Assembly: GCA_014360645.1 (NCBI GenBank)
Contig: JACIXD010000007.1
Location: forward strand, 1-64,000
Direction of reading: 5' to 3'
Origin: Actinomycetota bacterium
GTDB taxonomy: Bacteria; Actinomycetota; Geothermincolia; Geothermincolales; RBG-13-55-18
DNA length: 64,000 nucleotides
Part shown: piece by piece, positions 53,231 through 62,828 of the stretch
How positions within the stretch are numbered: position 1 is the stretch's first letter
Layout: each line of letters starts with the position of its first letter
Program-made: the position numbers and the translations under genes
The notes under the pieces: model-generated
Database searches by the model: none
Told to the model about the DNA's origin: nothing
Seen by the model: only the letters and a program-made list of their open reading frames with translations

Positions 53231-53402
53231 GCTTGGAGGATCTCTCCCTTTCCCTGGGCCGGGGCAGCTCCTCTGCCTCACAGAGCTTCTTTGCCGTTCG
53301 CCAGACCATACCCAGGGCAAAGCCGATGTCCTTGTAGCTCATATCCTGTTTCCGTAAGGCCCTTGCGTTCACTCGCCACTCCTTTCGGTACATAGAATCC
53401 AT
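53205..53402 (-). pseudogene. IS21-like transposase N-terminal fragment
   Basis: A 65-codon minus-strand frame reads MYRKEWRVNARALRKQDMSY, then KDIGFALGMVWRTAKKLCEA, and ends SSKLYPFKPLT. This is the N-terminal HTH of an IstA-type (IS21) transposase, including the linker to the PFKP motif that precedes the catalytic core. It stops exactly where the plus-strand IS3 remnant begins, so one element has cut the other. The DDE domain and the IstB ATPase are absent. It is inactive as a transposase. Confidence 0.6.
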
Positions 53403-53609
53403 CCTTTATCCTTTATGGTCGAGTATGAAATCAATGGATTCGCGGCTATTTATTGCAACAAAAGAGAGCTCATAAACCAGCCCGGCGATCATGTGTAATA
53501 TATACAGCGCTGTTTCGAGATTCGAGTTTTCCTCGGTTTACCTCGCTTGCGCCACAGCGTTATTGAATATTTGTTGATGGAGATCGGCATATTATGGTCG
53601 CAGCGTCAC

Positions 53610-53699
53610 CGTGGACTCCGAGGGCACGCGGAGCGCCCTATATCGGCCATCGCGATTGTGCGCGGTACGACGTGGACTCCTGGGGCACGCGGGGTGCCC
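53610..53699. repeat. Pair of 29-bp direct repeats
   Basis: CGTGGACTCC opens two similar 29-bp units at 53610-53638 and 53671-53699, spaced 61 bp apart. Both continue with GGGCACGCGG and end GCCC. They lie just downstream of the Fe-S flavoprotein operon, in spacer DNA with no gene. Confidence 0.55.
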
Positions 53700-53714
53700 C
53701 GGCGCACCCGGGGA

Positions 53715-54443
53715 TTACCTGTGATCCGGGCATTTATCGAAGAACGACCTGTCCTTGCCCGTCCTGCTCACGATCCAGTCCACCTGGGCCTGCGGGATGT
53801 AGGGGGTGCCGCAGACGCTGCACCTCACCATCTGGAAGTCCCGGTGCCATATGCGCCGTACCCCGTCCTTCTCCTTCATGGTGATGGCCCCGGTGGGGCA
53901 GGCATAGGCGCAGGCGCCGCAGCCGATGCATACCTCCGACGGTTTGTCATAGGGGGTTGCAGGCTTCTTGTCCGCTCCGCGCTCGGTCATGGCTATGGCG
54001 TGAACGCCCACCACCTCGGCGCAGACGTTGGTGCACAGCGCGCAGGCGATGCACTTGTAGCGCTCGTTCTCTCCCTCGTCCTTGCGGAAGCGCACCTCGG
54101 CGATCCCTTCCGAGGCGGCCATCTCCCGGATCACCTCCGAATCCGGCACGCGAGCGAGCAGCAACTCCAGGACTCCCCGGCGGATCCTGTGCACCAGGGG
54201 GGTATCCGTCTTCACCTCCAGGCCCTTGCGCACCGGGTAGTTGCAGGCGGTGACCAGCCTCATCCTGCCGCCCTGGTGGGCCTCCACCAGGCAGACGCGG
54301 CAGGAGCCTCCGCTCGACGGCACCTCGCTGTTGTAGCACAGGGAAGGTATGTAGATGCCGTTTTCGTGCGCCACCTCCAGCACACATCGGTCCTTTACGG
54401 CCTCGAAGGTCCTTCCGTCGATGACTACGCTTACCTTTTCCAT
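53715..54443 (-). CDS. NuoG/HoxU-like iron-sulfur subunit of NADH-linked oxidoreductase
   Basis: A 242-residue electron-transfer subunit. The N-terminal plant-type [2Fe-2S] domain has its ligands in IYIPSLCYNSEVPSSGGSCR and VCLVEA, with a later cysteine in TACNYPV. Two [4Fe-4S] motifs follow: CIACALCTNVCAEVVG and CIGCGACAYACPTGAI. The end carries CSVCGTPYIP and a final CPDH, a rubredoxin- or zinc-ribbon-like addition. It resembles the N-terminus of NuoG, HoxU and the front of [FeFe]-hydrogenase, but the catalytic H-cluster or molybdopterin domain is absent. It is the last gene of the por-nuo operon, starting two bases after the NuoF-like stop. It probably carries electrons between the flavoprotein and ferredoxin. 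Confidence 0.85.
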   Translation of the reverse strand: MEKVSVVIDGRTFEAVKDRCVLEVAHENGIYIPSLCYNSEVPSSGGSCRVCLVEAHQGGRMRLVTACNYPVRKGLEVKTDTPLVHRIRRGVLELLLARVPDSEVIREMAASEGIAEVRFRKDEGENERYKCIACALCTNVCAEVVGVHAIAMTERGADKKPATPYDKPSEVCIGCGACAYACPTGAITMKEKDGVRRIWHRDFQMVRCSVCGTPYIPQAQVDWIVSRTGKDRSFFDKCPDHR

Positions 54444-54444
54444 G

Positions 54445-56301
54445 CTAGGAGATCCTCACCGCGTCGAAGGTGCACACGTCCTTGCAGACGCCGCACTTGA
54501 TACACTTGTCCGCGTCTATGGTATGGGGCTCCTTGCGCTTCCCCGTGATGCACTCCTGCGGGCAGTTCTTTGCGCACAGGCGGCACCCGGTACACGCTTC
54601 CGGGTCTATATGATAGGTGATGAGCGCCTTGCACACCCCGGCCGGACACCTCTTGTCCCGGATGTGGGCCTCGTATTCGTCGCGGAAGTACTTGATGGTG
54701 GAGAGCACCGGGTTGGCGGCCGAGGTCCCCAGGCCGCACAGCGCCCCCCAGGTCAGGAGGTCGCACAGCCCCTCAAGCATCGCCAGGTGCTCCTCTCCGC
54801 CGCAGCCCTCGGTGATCTCGGTGAGCAGATCGAGCATGCGCGGCAGGCCGTCCCGGCAGGGGGTGCACTTCCCGCAGGATTCCTCCACCAGGAAGCCGGT
54901 GAAGTACCTGGCCACGTCCACCATGCAGGTGTCCTCGTCCATGACGATGATGCCGCCCGACCCCATCATGGACCCTGCTTCCGTAAGGCTGTCGAAATCG
55001 ATGGGCAGGTCGGCCAGGCGCTCCGGTATGCACCCGCCGGAGGGGCCGCCGGTCTGGACCGCCTTGAACTCCTTGCCGCCCAGGATCCCGCCTCCTATGT
55101 TCTCCACCAGCTCGCGGATGGAGATGCCCATGGGCACCTCCACCAGGCCGGTGTTGTTGACCTTGCCCACCAGGGAGAAGACCTTGGTGCCTTTGGAGCC
55201 CTCGGTCCCGATGCTCGCATACCAGTCGGCGCCCTTGAGGATGATCTCGGGCACGTTGGCCCAGGTCTCGACGTTGTTGAGGACCGTGGGCTTATCGTAG
55301 AGTCCCCTCTCCACCGAGCGGATGTACTTGGCGCGCGGCTCTCCCACCTCGCCCGCCACGGAACGCATCAAGGCCGACGATTCGCCGCACACGAAGGCCC
55401 CGCCCCCACGGCTGATCTTGATGTCGAAGGAGAAGCCGCTCCCCAGGATGTCCTCGCCCAGCAGCCCTTTCTCCCGCGCCGCCTCCAGGGCGGCGGTCAG
55501 GTTCCGTATGGCCAGGGGATACTCGTCGCGGACGTAGATGTAACCCTGGTGCGAGCCCAGGGCGTAGGCGCCTATGATCATGCCCTCGATGACCGAGTGG
55601 GGGTCGCCCTCCATGATGGAGCGGTCCATGAAGGCACCCGGGTCGCCCTCGTCGCCGTTGCACAGCACGTAGCGCACGTCGCTCTCCACGGCTACACAGG
55701 AACGCCACTTGGTCCCGGCCGGGAAGCCGCCGCCGCCGCGGCCGCGCAGGCCCGAGCGTTCCACCTCGGAGATGATGTCGTCGGGCTTCATGGCCAGCGC
55801 CTTGGTCAGCCCGGCATAGCCCCCCGCCAGGATGTAGTCGTCGATGCTGGCCGGGTCTATGGTGCCGATGTGCCTCAGGGCGATGCGCTGCTGGTGCCTG
55901 TAGAAGGGGATCTCGCTGTAACGCGCCACGGCCTCTCCGGTGGCCTTGTCCCGGTACACCAGCCGCTCCACCACGCGGCCGCCCTTGACGGTCTCCTCCA
56001 CTATCTCCGGCACGTCCTCCGGTTTCACCTTGAGGTAGAGGATGTCCTGCGGCCTGAGAGCCACCAGCGGACCGTTCTCGCAGTACCCGTGGCAGCCCGT
56101 GGTCTTGATGCCGACATTCACGTCGATCTCGAGCCCCTGCTCCTTGATGACGTCCATGAAAGCCTCCGCCACCGGCCTGGCCCCGTTGGCCTGGCAGCCG
56201 GTGCCGAAGCACACCAGGACCGTGGGAAGTTCGGGTCTGGCGGCGGCCGCCAGCTCCCGCCGGTATGCTTCGAGCTGCTCCACTGACTTGATGGCGCCCA
56301 T
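54445..56301 (-). CDS. nuoF: NuoF/HndC/HydB-type NADH-binding flavoprotein subunit
   Basis: A 618-residue flavoprotein with the long HndC/HydB layout. Residues ~25-110 are a thioredoxin-like [2Fe-2S] domain ([24 protein letters not shown]). The central part binds FMN and [31 protein letters not shown]. The N3-type cluster ligands are in [11 protein letters not shown] and LCGLGTS. Two C-terminal [4Fe-4S] ferredoxin motifs ([23 protein letters not shown]) distinguish it from plain complex I NuoF and link it to electron-bifurcating or confurcating hydrogenases and related enzymes. ATG 56301 is four bases after the NuoE stop; the frame is open upstream inside nuoE. With no hydrogenase nearby, ferredoxin from the pyruvate enzyme is the likely electron donor. 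Confidence 0.92.
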   Translation of the reverse strand: MGAIKSVEQLEAYRRELAAAARPELPTVLVCFGTGCQANGARPVAEAFMDVIKEQGLEIDVNVGIKTTGCHGYCENGPLVALRPQDILYLKVKPEDVPEIVEETVKGGRVVERLVYRDKATGEAVARYSEIPFYRHQQRIALRHIGTIDPASIDDYILAGGYAGLTKALAMKPDDIISEVERSGLRGRGGGGFPAGTKWRSCVAVESDVRYVLCNGDEGDPGAFMDRSIMEGDPHSVIEGMIIGAYALGSHQGYIYVRDEYPLAIRNLTAALEAAREKGLLGEDILGSGFSFDIKISRGGGAFVCGESSALMRSVAGEVGEPRAKYIRSVERGLYDKPTVLNNVETWANVPEIILKGADWYASIGTEGSKGTKVFSLVGKVNNTGLVEVPMGISIRELVENIGGGILGGKEFKAVQTGGPSGGCIPERLADLPIDFDSLTEAGSMMGSGGIIVMDEDTCMVDVARYFTGFLVEESCGKCTPCRDGLPRMLDLLTEITEGCGGEEHLAMLEGLCDLLTWGALCGLGTSAANPVLSTIKYFRDEYEAHIRDKRCPAGVCKALITYHIDPEACTGCRLCAKNCPQECITGKRKEPHTIDADKCIKCGVCKDVCTFDAVRIS

Positions 56302-56305
56302 GTCC

Positions 56306-56779
56306 CTAGCTCCCAACCTGCTTCTTGACCACGTCCATGATCTTGGAGGGGCGGGTCTGACCGTGGTACACATCGTCCACCAGGGTCACCGGAGCCATGG
56401 CGCAGGCCCCCACGCAGTTGACGCATTCCAGCGTGAACTCCCCGTCCTCCGTGGTGCCGTTGCGCTTCACCTTGAGCTCCCGCTCCAGGGCCTCCAGGAT
56501 CTGCGGTGCGCCCTTGAGGTGGCAGGCGGTGCCCGTGCAGACCTTGATGGTGTGCCTGCCGCGAGGGGTGAGGGAAAGGGCTTTGTAGAAGGTGCCCATG
56601 GCGTAGATCTTGCTCGCCGGGACCCCTATGACCTCGCTCAGGCGGCGAATGCCCTCCTCGGGGACGTAGTGGAACTCGCGCTGGAAATCCTGGAGGATGG
56701 CCAGCAGCGACTCCTCCGTTTTCTCGTAACGGTCTATGATGCGATCGAATTGTGCCAGGTCGCGTGTCACTTCCGTCAT
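56306..56779 (-). CDS. nuoE: NuoE-like thioredoxin-fold [2Fe-2S] subunit
   Basis: A 157-residue [2Fe-2S] protein of the NuoE/HndA/HoxE group. The N-terminal helical domain contains [20 protein letters not shown] and [20 protein letters not shown]. The four cluster cysteines are in CTGTAC and CVNCVGAC (the last C-x3-C pair). This subunit sits on the flavoprotein and takes one electron from FMN. It follows porB by four bases and is followed by nuoF four bases later, so the whole set is one transcript. Length is standard for the family. Confidence 0.93.
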   Translation of the reverse strand: MTEVTRDLAQFDRIIDRYEKTEESLLAILQDFQREFHYVPEEGIRRLSEVIGVPASKIYAMGTFYKALSLTPRGRHTIKVCTGTACHLKGAPQILEALERELKVKRNGTTEDGEFTLECVNCVGACAMAPVTLVDDVYHGQTRPSKIMDVVKKQVGS

Positions 56780-56783
56780 GCGA

Positions 56784-57710
56784 TCAACCCTCTTCGCTGA
56801 GCTTCACCAGCTTCTCGTACTCCGCCGTGGTGTGTTCCTGGATGGCCTCGATGTCCTCGTCGGTGAGGTGCCGGAAGCGCCCCTGCCCCGCGATATATTC
56901 CCGCACGGGGAGGATGGGCTCCGGCCGGTAGGTGAGGCGGTACTTCCCGTACTCGCATTCGTAGAGCGGGAACACGCAGGTGTTCACGGCCAGGCGCCCG
57001 TACCTGATGGCCTCCTCGGAGGGGATGCGCCAGCCCGTGGGACATACCGAGAGGATGTGCAGATACGCAGGCCCCTTGATGGAGGCGGCCTTCTCCACCT
57101 TCTCCATGAGGTCGAAGGGAAAGCTGGGACAGGCGGTGGCCACGTAGGGGATGTTGTGGGCGATGGCGATCTTCGGCAGGTCCTTTTTCTGGGTATGCTG
57201 GCCCTTGGAGAGCTTGCCCGCCGGGCTGGTGGTGGTGCTTGCTCCCCAGGGGGTGGCGCTGGAGCGCTGGATGCCGGTGTTCATGTAGGCCTCGTTGTCG
57301 TAGCACACGTAGATGAAGTCGTGGCCGCGCTCCAGGGCCCCGGAGAGCTGGCCCATGCCGATATCGGCGGTGGCGCCGTCGCCGCCCATGGCCACGAAGT
57401 TGATCTTCTTGGGAGGGAGCTTCCCCTTGCGCATCATGGCCTTCATGCCGGACTCGCAGCCGGTGATGACCGCGGAGGCGTTCTCGAAGGCCACGTGGAT
57501 CCAGGGCACCTCCCAGGCGGTGGTGGGCAGCGGCGAGGAGACGATCTCCATGCAGCCCGTGGCCATGGCCACGATGGTGTTGCGCCCCAGGGCCTTCATG
57601 ACCAGACGCACCGCCAGCGCCTCGGCGCAGCCCTGGCAGGCGCGATGCCCGGAGGCGAAGAATTCGCCCTTCTCGACCAGTCTCGCCGCATATACCGAGT
57701 ACTTGTCCAT
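56784..57710 (-). CDS. porB: Pyruvate:ferredoxin oxidoreductase, beta (ThDP) subunit
   Basis: A 308-residue ThDP-binding subunit. The N-terminal [4Fe-4S] ligands appear in HRACQGCAEALA, with CATGCME-type (ATGCMEI) and a later cysteine (NTCVF region) completing the cluster. The ThDP motif is AMGGDGATADIGMGQLSGAL with YVCYDNEAYMNTGIQRS, whose last part is the PorB-type active-site loop. Pyruvate preference is suggested by SSATPWGAST. It pairs with PorA, PorD and PorG to convert pyruvate and CoA to acetyl-CoA, CO2 and reduced ferredoxin, reversibly. It lies between porA and nuoE on the minus strand. Confidence 0.94.
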   Translation of the reverse strand: MDKYSVYAARLVEKGEFFASGHRACQGCAEALAVRLVMKALGRNTIVAMATGCMEIVSSPLPTTAWEVPWIHVAFENASAVITGCESGMKAMMRKGKLPPKKINFVAMGGDGATADIGMGQLSGALERGHDFIYVCYDNEAYMNTGIQRSSATPWGASTTTSPAGKLSKGQHTQKKDLPKIAIAHNIPYVATACPSFPFDLMEKVEKAASIKGPAYLHILSVCPTGWRIPSEEAIRYGRLAVNTCVFPLYECEYGKYRLTYRPEPILPVREYIAGQGRFRHLTDEDIEAIQEHTTAEYEKLVKLSEEG

Positions 57711-57720
57711 ACCTCGCTCC

Positions 57721-58899
57721 TCACCCGCGCAGGCCGTAAAGCGTGAAACCGGCGATATCTCCCCGCTCGGCCTTTTCCTTTCCCTCGAGGATGATGGCCT
57801 TGAAATCCTCCACCGTAACGTCCCTTGAAGCCAGCCCCGCCACGTAATCCACGATCGCCGGCGCCTGCGGCCTACGGTACATGGCGCTCCTCAGCTCCAG
57901 GGCCACCGGGCCGCCCGGGCCGCCGAAGCTGATAGCGCGGTCCAGCACGATGAGGGCCTTTTTCCCCTCCGTCACCCGGTACAGTTCGTCGAAGGGGAAC
58001 GGCCGCCACAGGCGGAGCTTGATGACCCCCGCCTTCTCTCCCTGCTCCCTCAGCTCGTCCACGGCCGCCATGGCCGTCTCGCCGAGCGATCCCATGGTGA
58101 CTATGCAATATTCGGCGTCGTCGGCCCGGTAGGTCTCCACGGGGTGATAGCGCCGTCCGGTAAGGCCTTCCCACTCCTCCCACGCTTTGATGCAGGTGGC
58201 ATAGGATCCCACCAGAGCTTTCTCGCGGGCCATCTGCGCCTCGGTGTAGATCTCGGGCATGGCGAAGCAGCCCATGGAGACCGGGCTGTCGGGGTGGAGC
58301 GCTTCCTCCATCCTGAACTCCGGGATGTAGCGCCGGACCAGCTCGTCGTCCTCGAATTCGATGGGCTCGATCATGTGGGTCATGATGAAACCGTCGATGT
58401 TGATGGCCACCGGCAGCCGCACCGCGGGGTCCTCGGCCACCCGGAAGGCCCAGAACACGTGGTCGTAGGCCTCCTGGCCGTTCTCGACGAAGACGTGTAT
58501 CCAGCCGCCGTCGCGCACCATCATGGTGTCGGTGTGGTCGTTCCAGATGGAGAGCGGCGCGGACAGGGAGCGGTTGGCAAGGGCCATGACCACCGGCAGC
58601 CGCATGGCCGAGGCGATGAAGAAGATCTCCGCCATCAGCGCCAGGCCCTGCGCGCTGGTGGAGGTGAAGGTGCGCGCCCCCACCGCCGCCGCGCCGCAGC
58701 ATACGCTCATGGCCGAATGCTCGCTCTCCACGGGCACGAACTCCGCGTCCAGGTGCCCGTCGGCCACCATCTCGGAGAGGTGCTCCACGATGTGGGTCTG
58801 GGGGGTGATGGGGTAGGCCGCTATCAAGTCGCAGTCCGCCTGCCCCACCGCCTCCGCTATGGCGAGCGATACCTCGATGCCCCTGCGTTCCCTGGCCAT
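57721..58899 (-). CDS. porA: Pyruvate:ferredoxin oxidoreductase, alpha subunit
   Basis: A 392-residue subunit carrying the pyrimidine-binding and CoA-binding domains. The start GIEVSLAIAEAVGQADCDLI then AAYPITPQTHIVEHL is diagnostic, and the Glu used to activate ThDP lies in VPVESEHSAMSVCCGAAAVG. The fold continues with FTSTSAQGLALMAEIFFIAS. The C-terminal transketolase-like domain has VTMGSLGETAMAAVDELREQ and KLRLWRPFPFDELYR. It begins one base after the porD stop. Length and motifs are normal for four-subunit enzymes. Confidence 0.95.
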   Translation of the reverse strand: MARERRGIEVSLAIAEAVGQADCDLIAAYPITPQTHIVEHLSEMVADGHLDAEFVPVESEHSAMSVCCGAAAVGARTFTSTSAQGLALMAEIFFIASAMRLPVVMALANRSLSAPLSIWNDHTDTMMVRDGGWIHVFVENGQEAYDHVFWAFRVAEDPAVRLPVAINIDGFIMTHMIEPIEFEDDELVRRYIPEFRMEEALHPDSPVSMGCFAMPEIYTEAQMAREKALVGSYATCIKAWEEWEGLTGRRYHPVETYRADDAEYCIVTMGSLGETAMAAVDELREQGEKAGVIKLRLWRPFPFDELYRVTEGKKALIVLDRAISFGGPGGPVALELRSAMYRRPQAPAIVDYVAGLASRDVTVEDFKAIILEGKEKAERGDIAGFTLYGLRG

Positions 58900-58900
58900 G

Positions 58901-59194
58901 TCAGCCTTCCTCGATCTCCATGGTTATACAGCCCACCGGACACTCCCTGGCACAGATGCCGCATCCCTTGCAGTACTCCAGGTCGGCCCGGAAGTGGTCG
59001 TCCTCCGTCCTGTGGATGGCCGCGTCCGGGCAGTACAGCCAGCACAGGCCGCAGCGGATGCACTGCTCCTCGTCCACCACCGGCCGCAGCGAACGCCAGC
59101 TCCCGGTCTTGTACTCCCGGGAGCAACCGGGCTCGCTGACCGCGGCACCTATCTCCAGATCCTGCCACTTTATCTCGTCAATAGGTCTGGCCAC
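58901..59194 (-). CDS. porD: Pyruvate:ferredoxin oxidoreductase, delta (ferredoxin) subunit
   Basis: A 97-residue ferredoxin-like subunit with two complete [4Fe-4S] motifs: CIRCGLCWLYCPDAAI and CKGCGICARECPVGCI. The N-terminal extension (MARPIDEIKWQDLEIGAAVS, EPGCSREYKTGSWRSLRPVV) is typical of PorD, ending with the RSLRPVVD strand. It carries electrons from ThDP subunits to free ferredoxin or, in this operon, possibly to the NuoF-type flavoprotein. It lies between porG and porA with gaps of six and one base. Confidence 0.94.
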   Translation of the reverse strand: MARPIDEIKWQDLEIGAAVSEPGCSREYKTGSWRSLRPVVDEEQCIRCGLCWLYCPDAAIHRTEDDHFRADLEYCKGCGICARECPVGCITMEIEEG

Positions 59195-59200
59195 GTCCGC

Positions 59201-59752
59201 TTACTCCTTCAATACCAGTTCGTCGTAAGCCCGTTCCAAGGCCCTCATGTTCTTCTCCCCCAGCTTGGGCCCGAAGCGGTCCAGCATGGGCCCGCGCATG
59301 TCCTCCACCTCCAGCAACCCGGTGGCCTTGATCACCGCCCCCAGCATGGTGGTGTTCACGATCACCCGCCCCAGCTCCTCCCGGGCGATCTGGTCGGCGT
59401 TGACGGTGCCGACGCGGCAGGAGAAACGGCACTCGTTCATTATCTCCTCGTATGATTTCTTGGTATTGATTATCAATATGCCGTCGGGCTTCAGGCCCTC
59501 CACCGGATCGATGAGGGTCAGAAGCCCCGAGTCGAGGATGACCACCACGTCGGGCTCGTAGACCTTGGCACGGACGCGGATCCTCTTGTCGTCCACCCGG
59601 CAAAAGGCCACCACCGGGGCGCCCCTGCGCTCGGGACCGAAACTGGGGAAGGCCTGGGCGTACATGCCCTTGTTTATGGCCGCCACCGCGATCAGCTCCG
59701 CCGAGGTGACCGCTCCCTGCCCGCCTCTGCCGTGAAACCTTATCTCCAGCAT
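59201..59752 (-). CDS. porG: Pyruvate:ferredoxin oxidoreductase, gamma subunit
   Basis: A 183-residue gamma subunit. The opening MLEIRFHGRGGQGAVTSAEL is diagnostic for PorG/VorG, followed by QAFPSFGPERRGAPVVAFCR and the nucleotide-like core (VYEPDVVVILDSGLL). It is first in the por-nuo operon. ATG 59752 follows GGGAGCTTAC. The operon promoter must be in the 316-bp gap 59753-60068, which it shares with katG on the other strand; GTTACATTATGTC near 59772 is AT-rich enough to be part of it. The MITE-like element at 59884 lies in the same gap. Confidence 0.94.
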   Translation of the reverse strand: MLEIRFHGRGGQGAVTSAELIAVAAINKGMYAQAFPSFGPERRGAPVVAFCRVDDKRIRVRAKVYEPDVVVILDSGLLTLIDPVEGLKPDGILIINTKKSYEEIMNECRFSCRVGTVNADQIAREELGRVIVNTTMLGAVIKATGLLEVEDMRGPMLDRFGPKLGEKNMRALERAYDELVLKE

Positions 59753-59883
59753 GTAAGCTCCCGTTAGGCCTAGTTACATTATGTCTTTTCGGTCTCGTCT
59801 CCTTCGCAGATTTAAACTATTATATCCGAATCTCCCACCGGTTCAAGCGCACGGGGTCAGATCTTCGATCTTCGACGCTAGAT

Positions 59884-60003
59884 AGCGGGGTCGTATCTTC
59901 GATCTTCGACGCGGGTTTACTTGGATCTGCAAAGATGATGGACAACAGCGGTTTCTCAGAACCGTAAGTTACCGACATCGAAGATCGAAGATACGACCCC
60001 GCT
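59884..60003. mobile_element. MITE-like element with 26-bp perfect terminal inverted repeats
   Basis: A 120-bp block in the gap between porG and katG is bounded by perfect 26-bp inverted repeats, 59884-59909 and 59978-60003; the left end begins AGCGGGGTCGTATCTTCGAT. A further direct copy of most of the left arm (GGGGTCAGATCTTCGATCTT) starts at 59853. The right end shares its inner sequence with the element at 32425-32634. No coding region. It lies 66 bp from katG and could affect its promoter. Confidence 0.72.
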
Positions 60004-60038
60004 CGGGGGAATAATATCTTCGGCGGCACGGGCCATAA

Positions 60039-62264
<2,226 letters not shown>

Positions 62265-62267
62265 CAC

Positions 62268-62615
62268 CTAGCGGTCCATGACCTGATTGCGTTGAGGGGC
62301 GCCCGTCCTGCCGGGCGCCTCTTTCTTCTGCGCATGATCCCCATCAACTGCTGGAAACCGATTGACCATACGCCTCCGCTCGGATCCGGATTCGAGGGAG
62401 ATCGTCCGCAGCAGGAACGCATCCTCGAGATAGCCCAGGTAAGCGTGCAGGGTGTCTTTCGCGACCGGTATTCCCTGCGTCTTCAGATCATTATCGAACT
62501 TGTTGATGCTGAATGAACCGGCAGGATTACCCAGAAGCTGTCTGACAAAATAGCGCAGCGCCAGGGTGTTTGAACCGCCTTCATAGCCCTCTCCTTTCAT
62601 CCGCCGCGTTCGCAA
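62268..62615 (-). pseudogene. DUF4143-type ATPase C-terminal fragment
   Basis: A minus-strand frame reads NPAGSFSINKFDNDLKTQGI, then PVAKDTLHAYLGYLEDAFLL and TISLESGSERRRMVNR. This is the winged-helix part of DUF4143-type AAA ATPases. The usual AAA domain of about 250 residues is missing upstream, and after MVNRF the match ends where the frame enters katG's terminator. It is therefore a decayed internal fragment, not a working gene. Confidence 0.65.
62298..62328 (+). terminator. Rho-independent terminator of katG
   Basis: GGCGCCCG (62298-62305) and CGGGCGCC (62312-62319) form an 8-bp GC stem around a six-base loop, followed by TCTTTCTTCT. It begins 34 bp after the katG stop. Confidence 0.75.
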
Positions 62616-62828
62616 TACACGGTCGGTTTATCCATCAAGGCCTCAACCATGAGACGAGGCTCCATGCCTGTTCCTGTTCACGTCATTGCGAGAGGGCGCC
62701 TCTTTTAACGTCATTGCGAAGCGGCCTCTTCGCCGCCGAAGCGATCTGGTGGCGCCCGGCCCTCTCTATAAATCCTGTCGTCGAAGCCGCCTCAAGCACG
62801 GGGCAAGGCTTGATCCCAATGCCTGGGG
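62616..62828. repeat. Spacer with two GTCATTGCGA repeat words
   Basis: The 213-bp spacer holds GTCATTGCGAGAGGGCGCCT (near 62680) and CGTCATTGCGAAGCGGCC (near 62710), followed by CGAAGCGATCTGG. These words resemble the widely scattered GTCATTGCGAG...GAAGC intergenic repeats seen in many bacterial genomes. No gene is visible. Confidence 0.45.
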
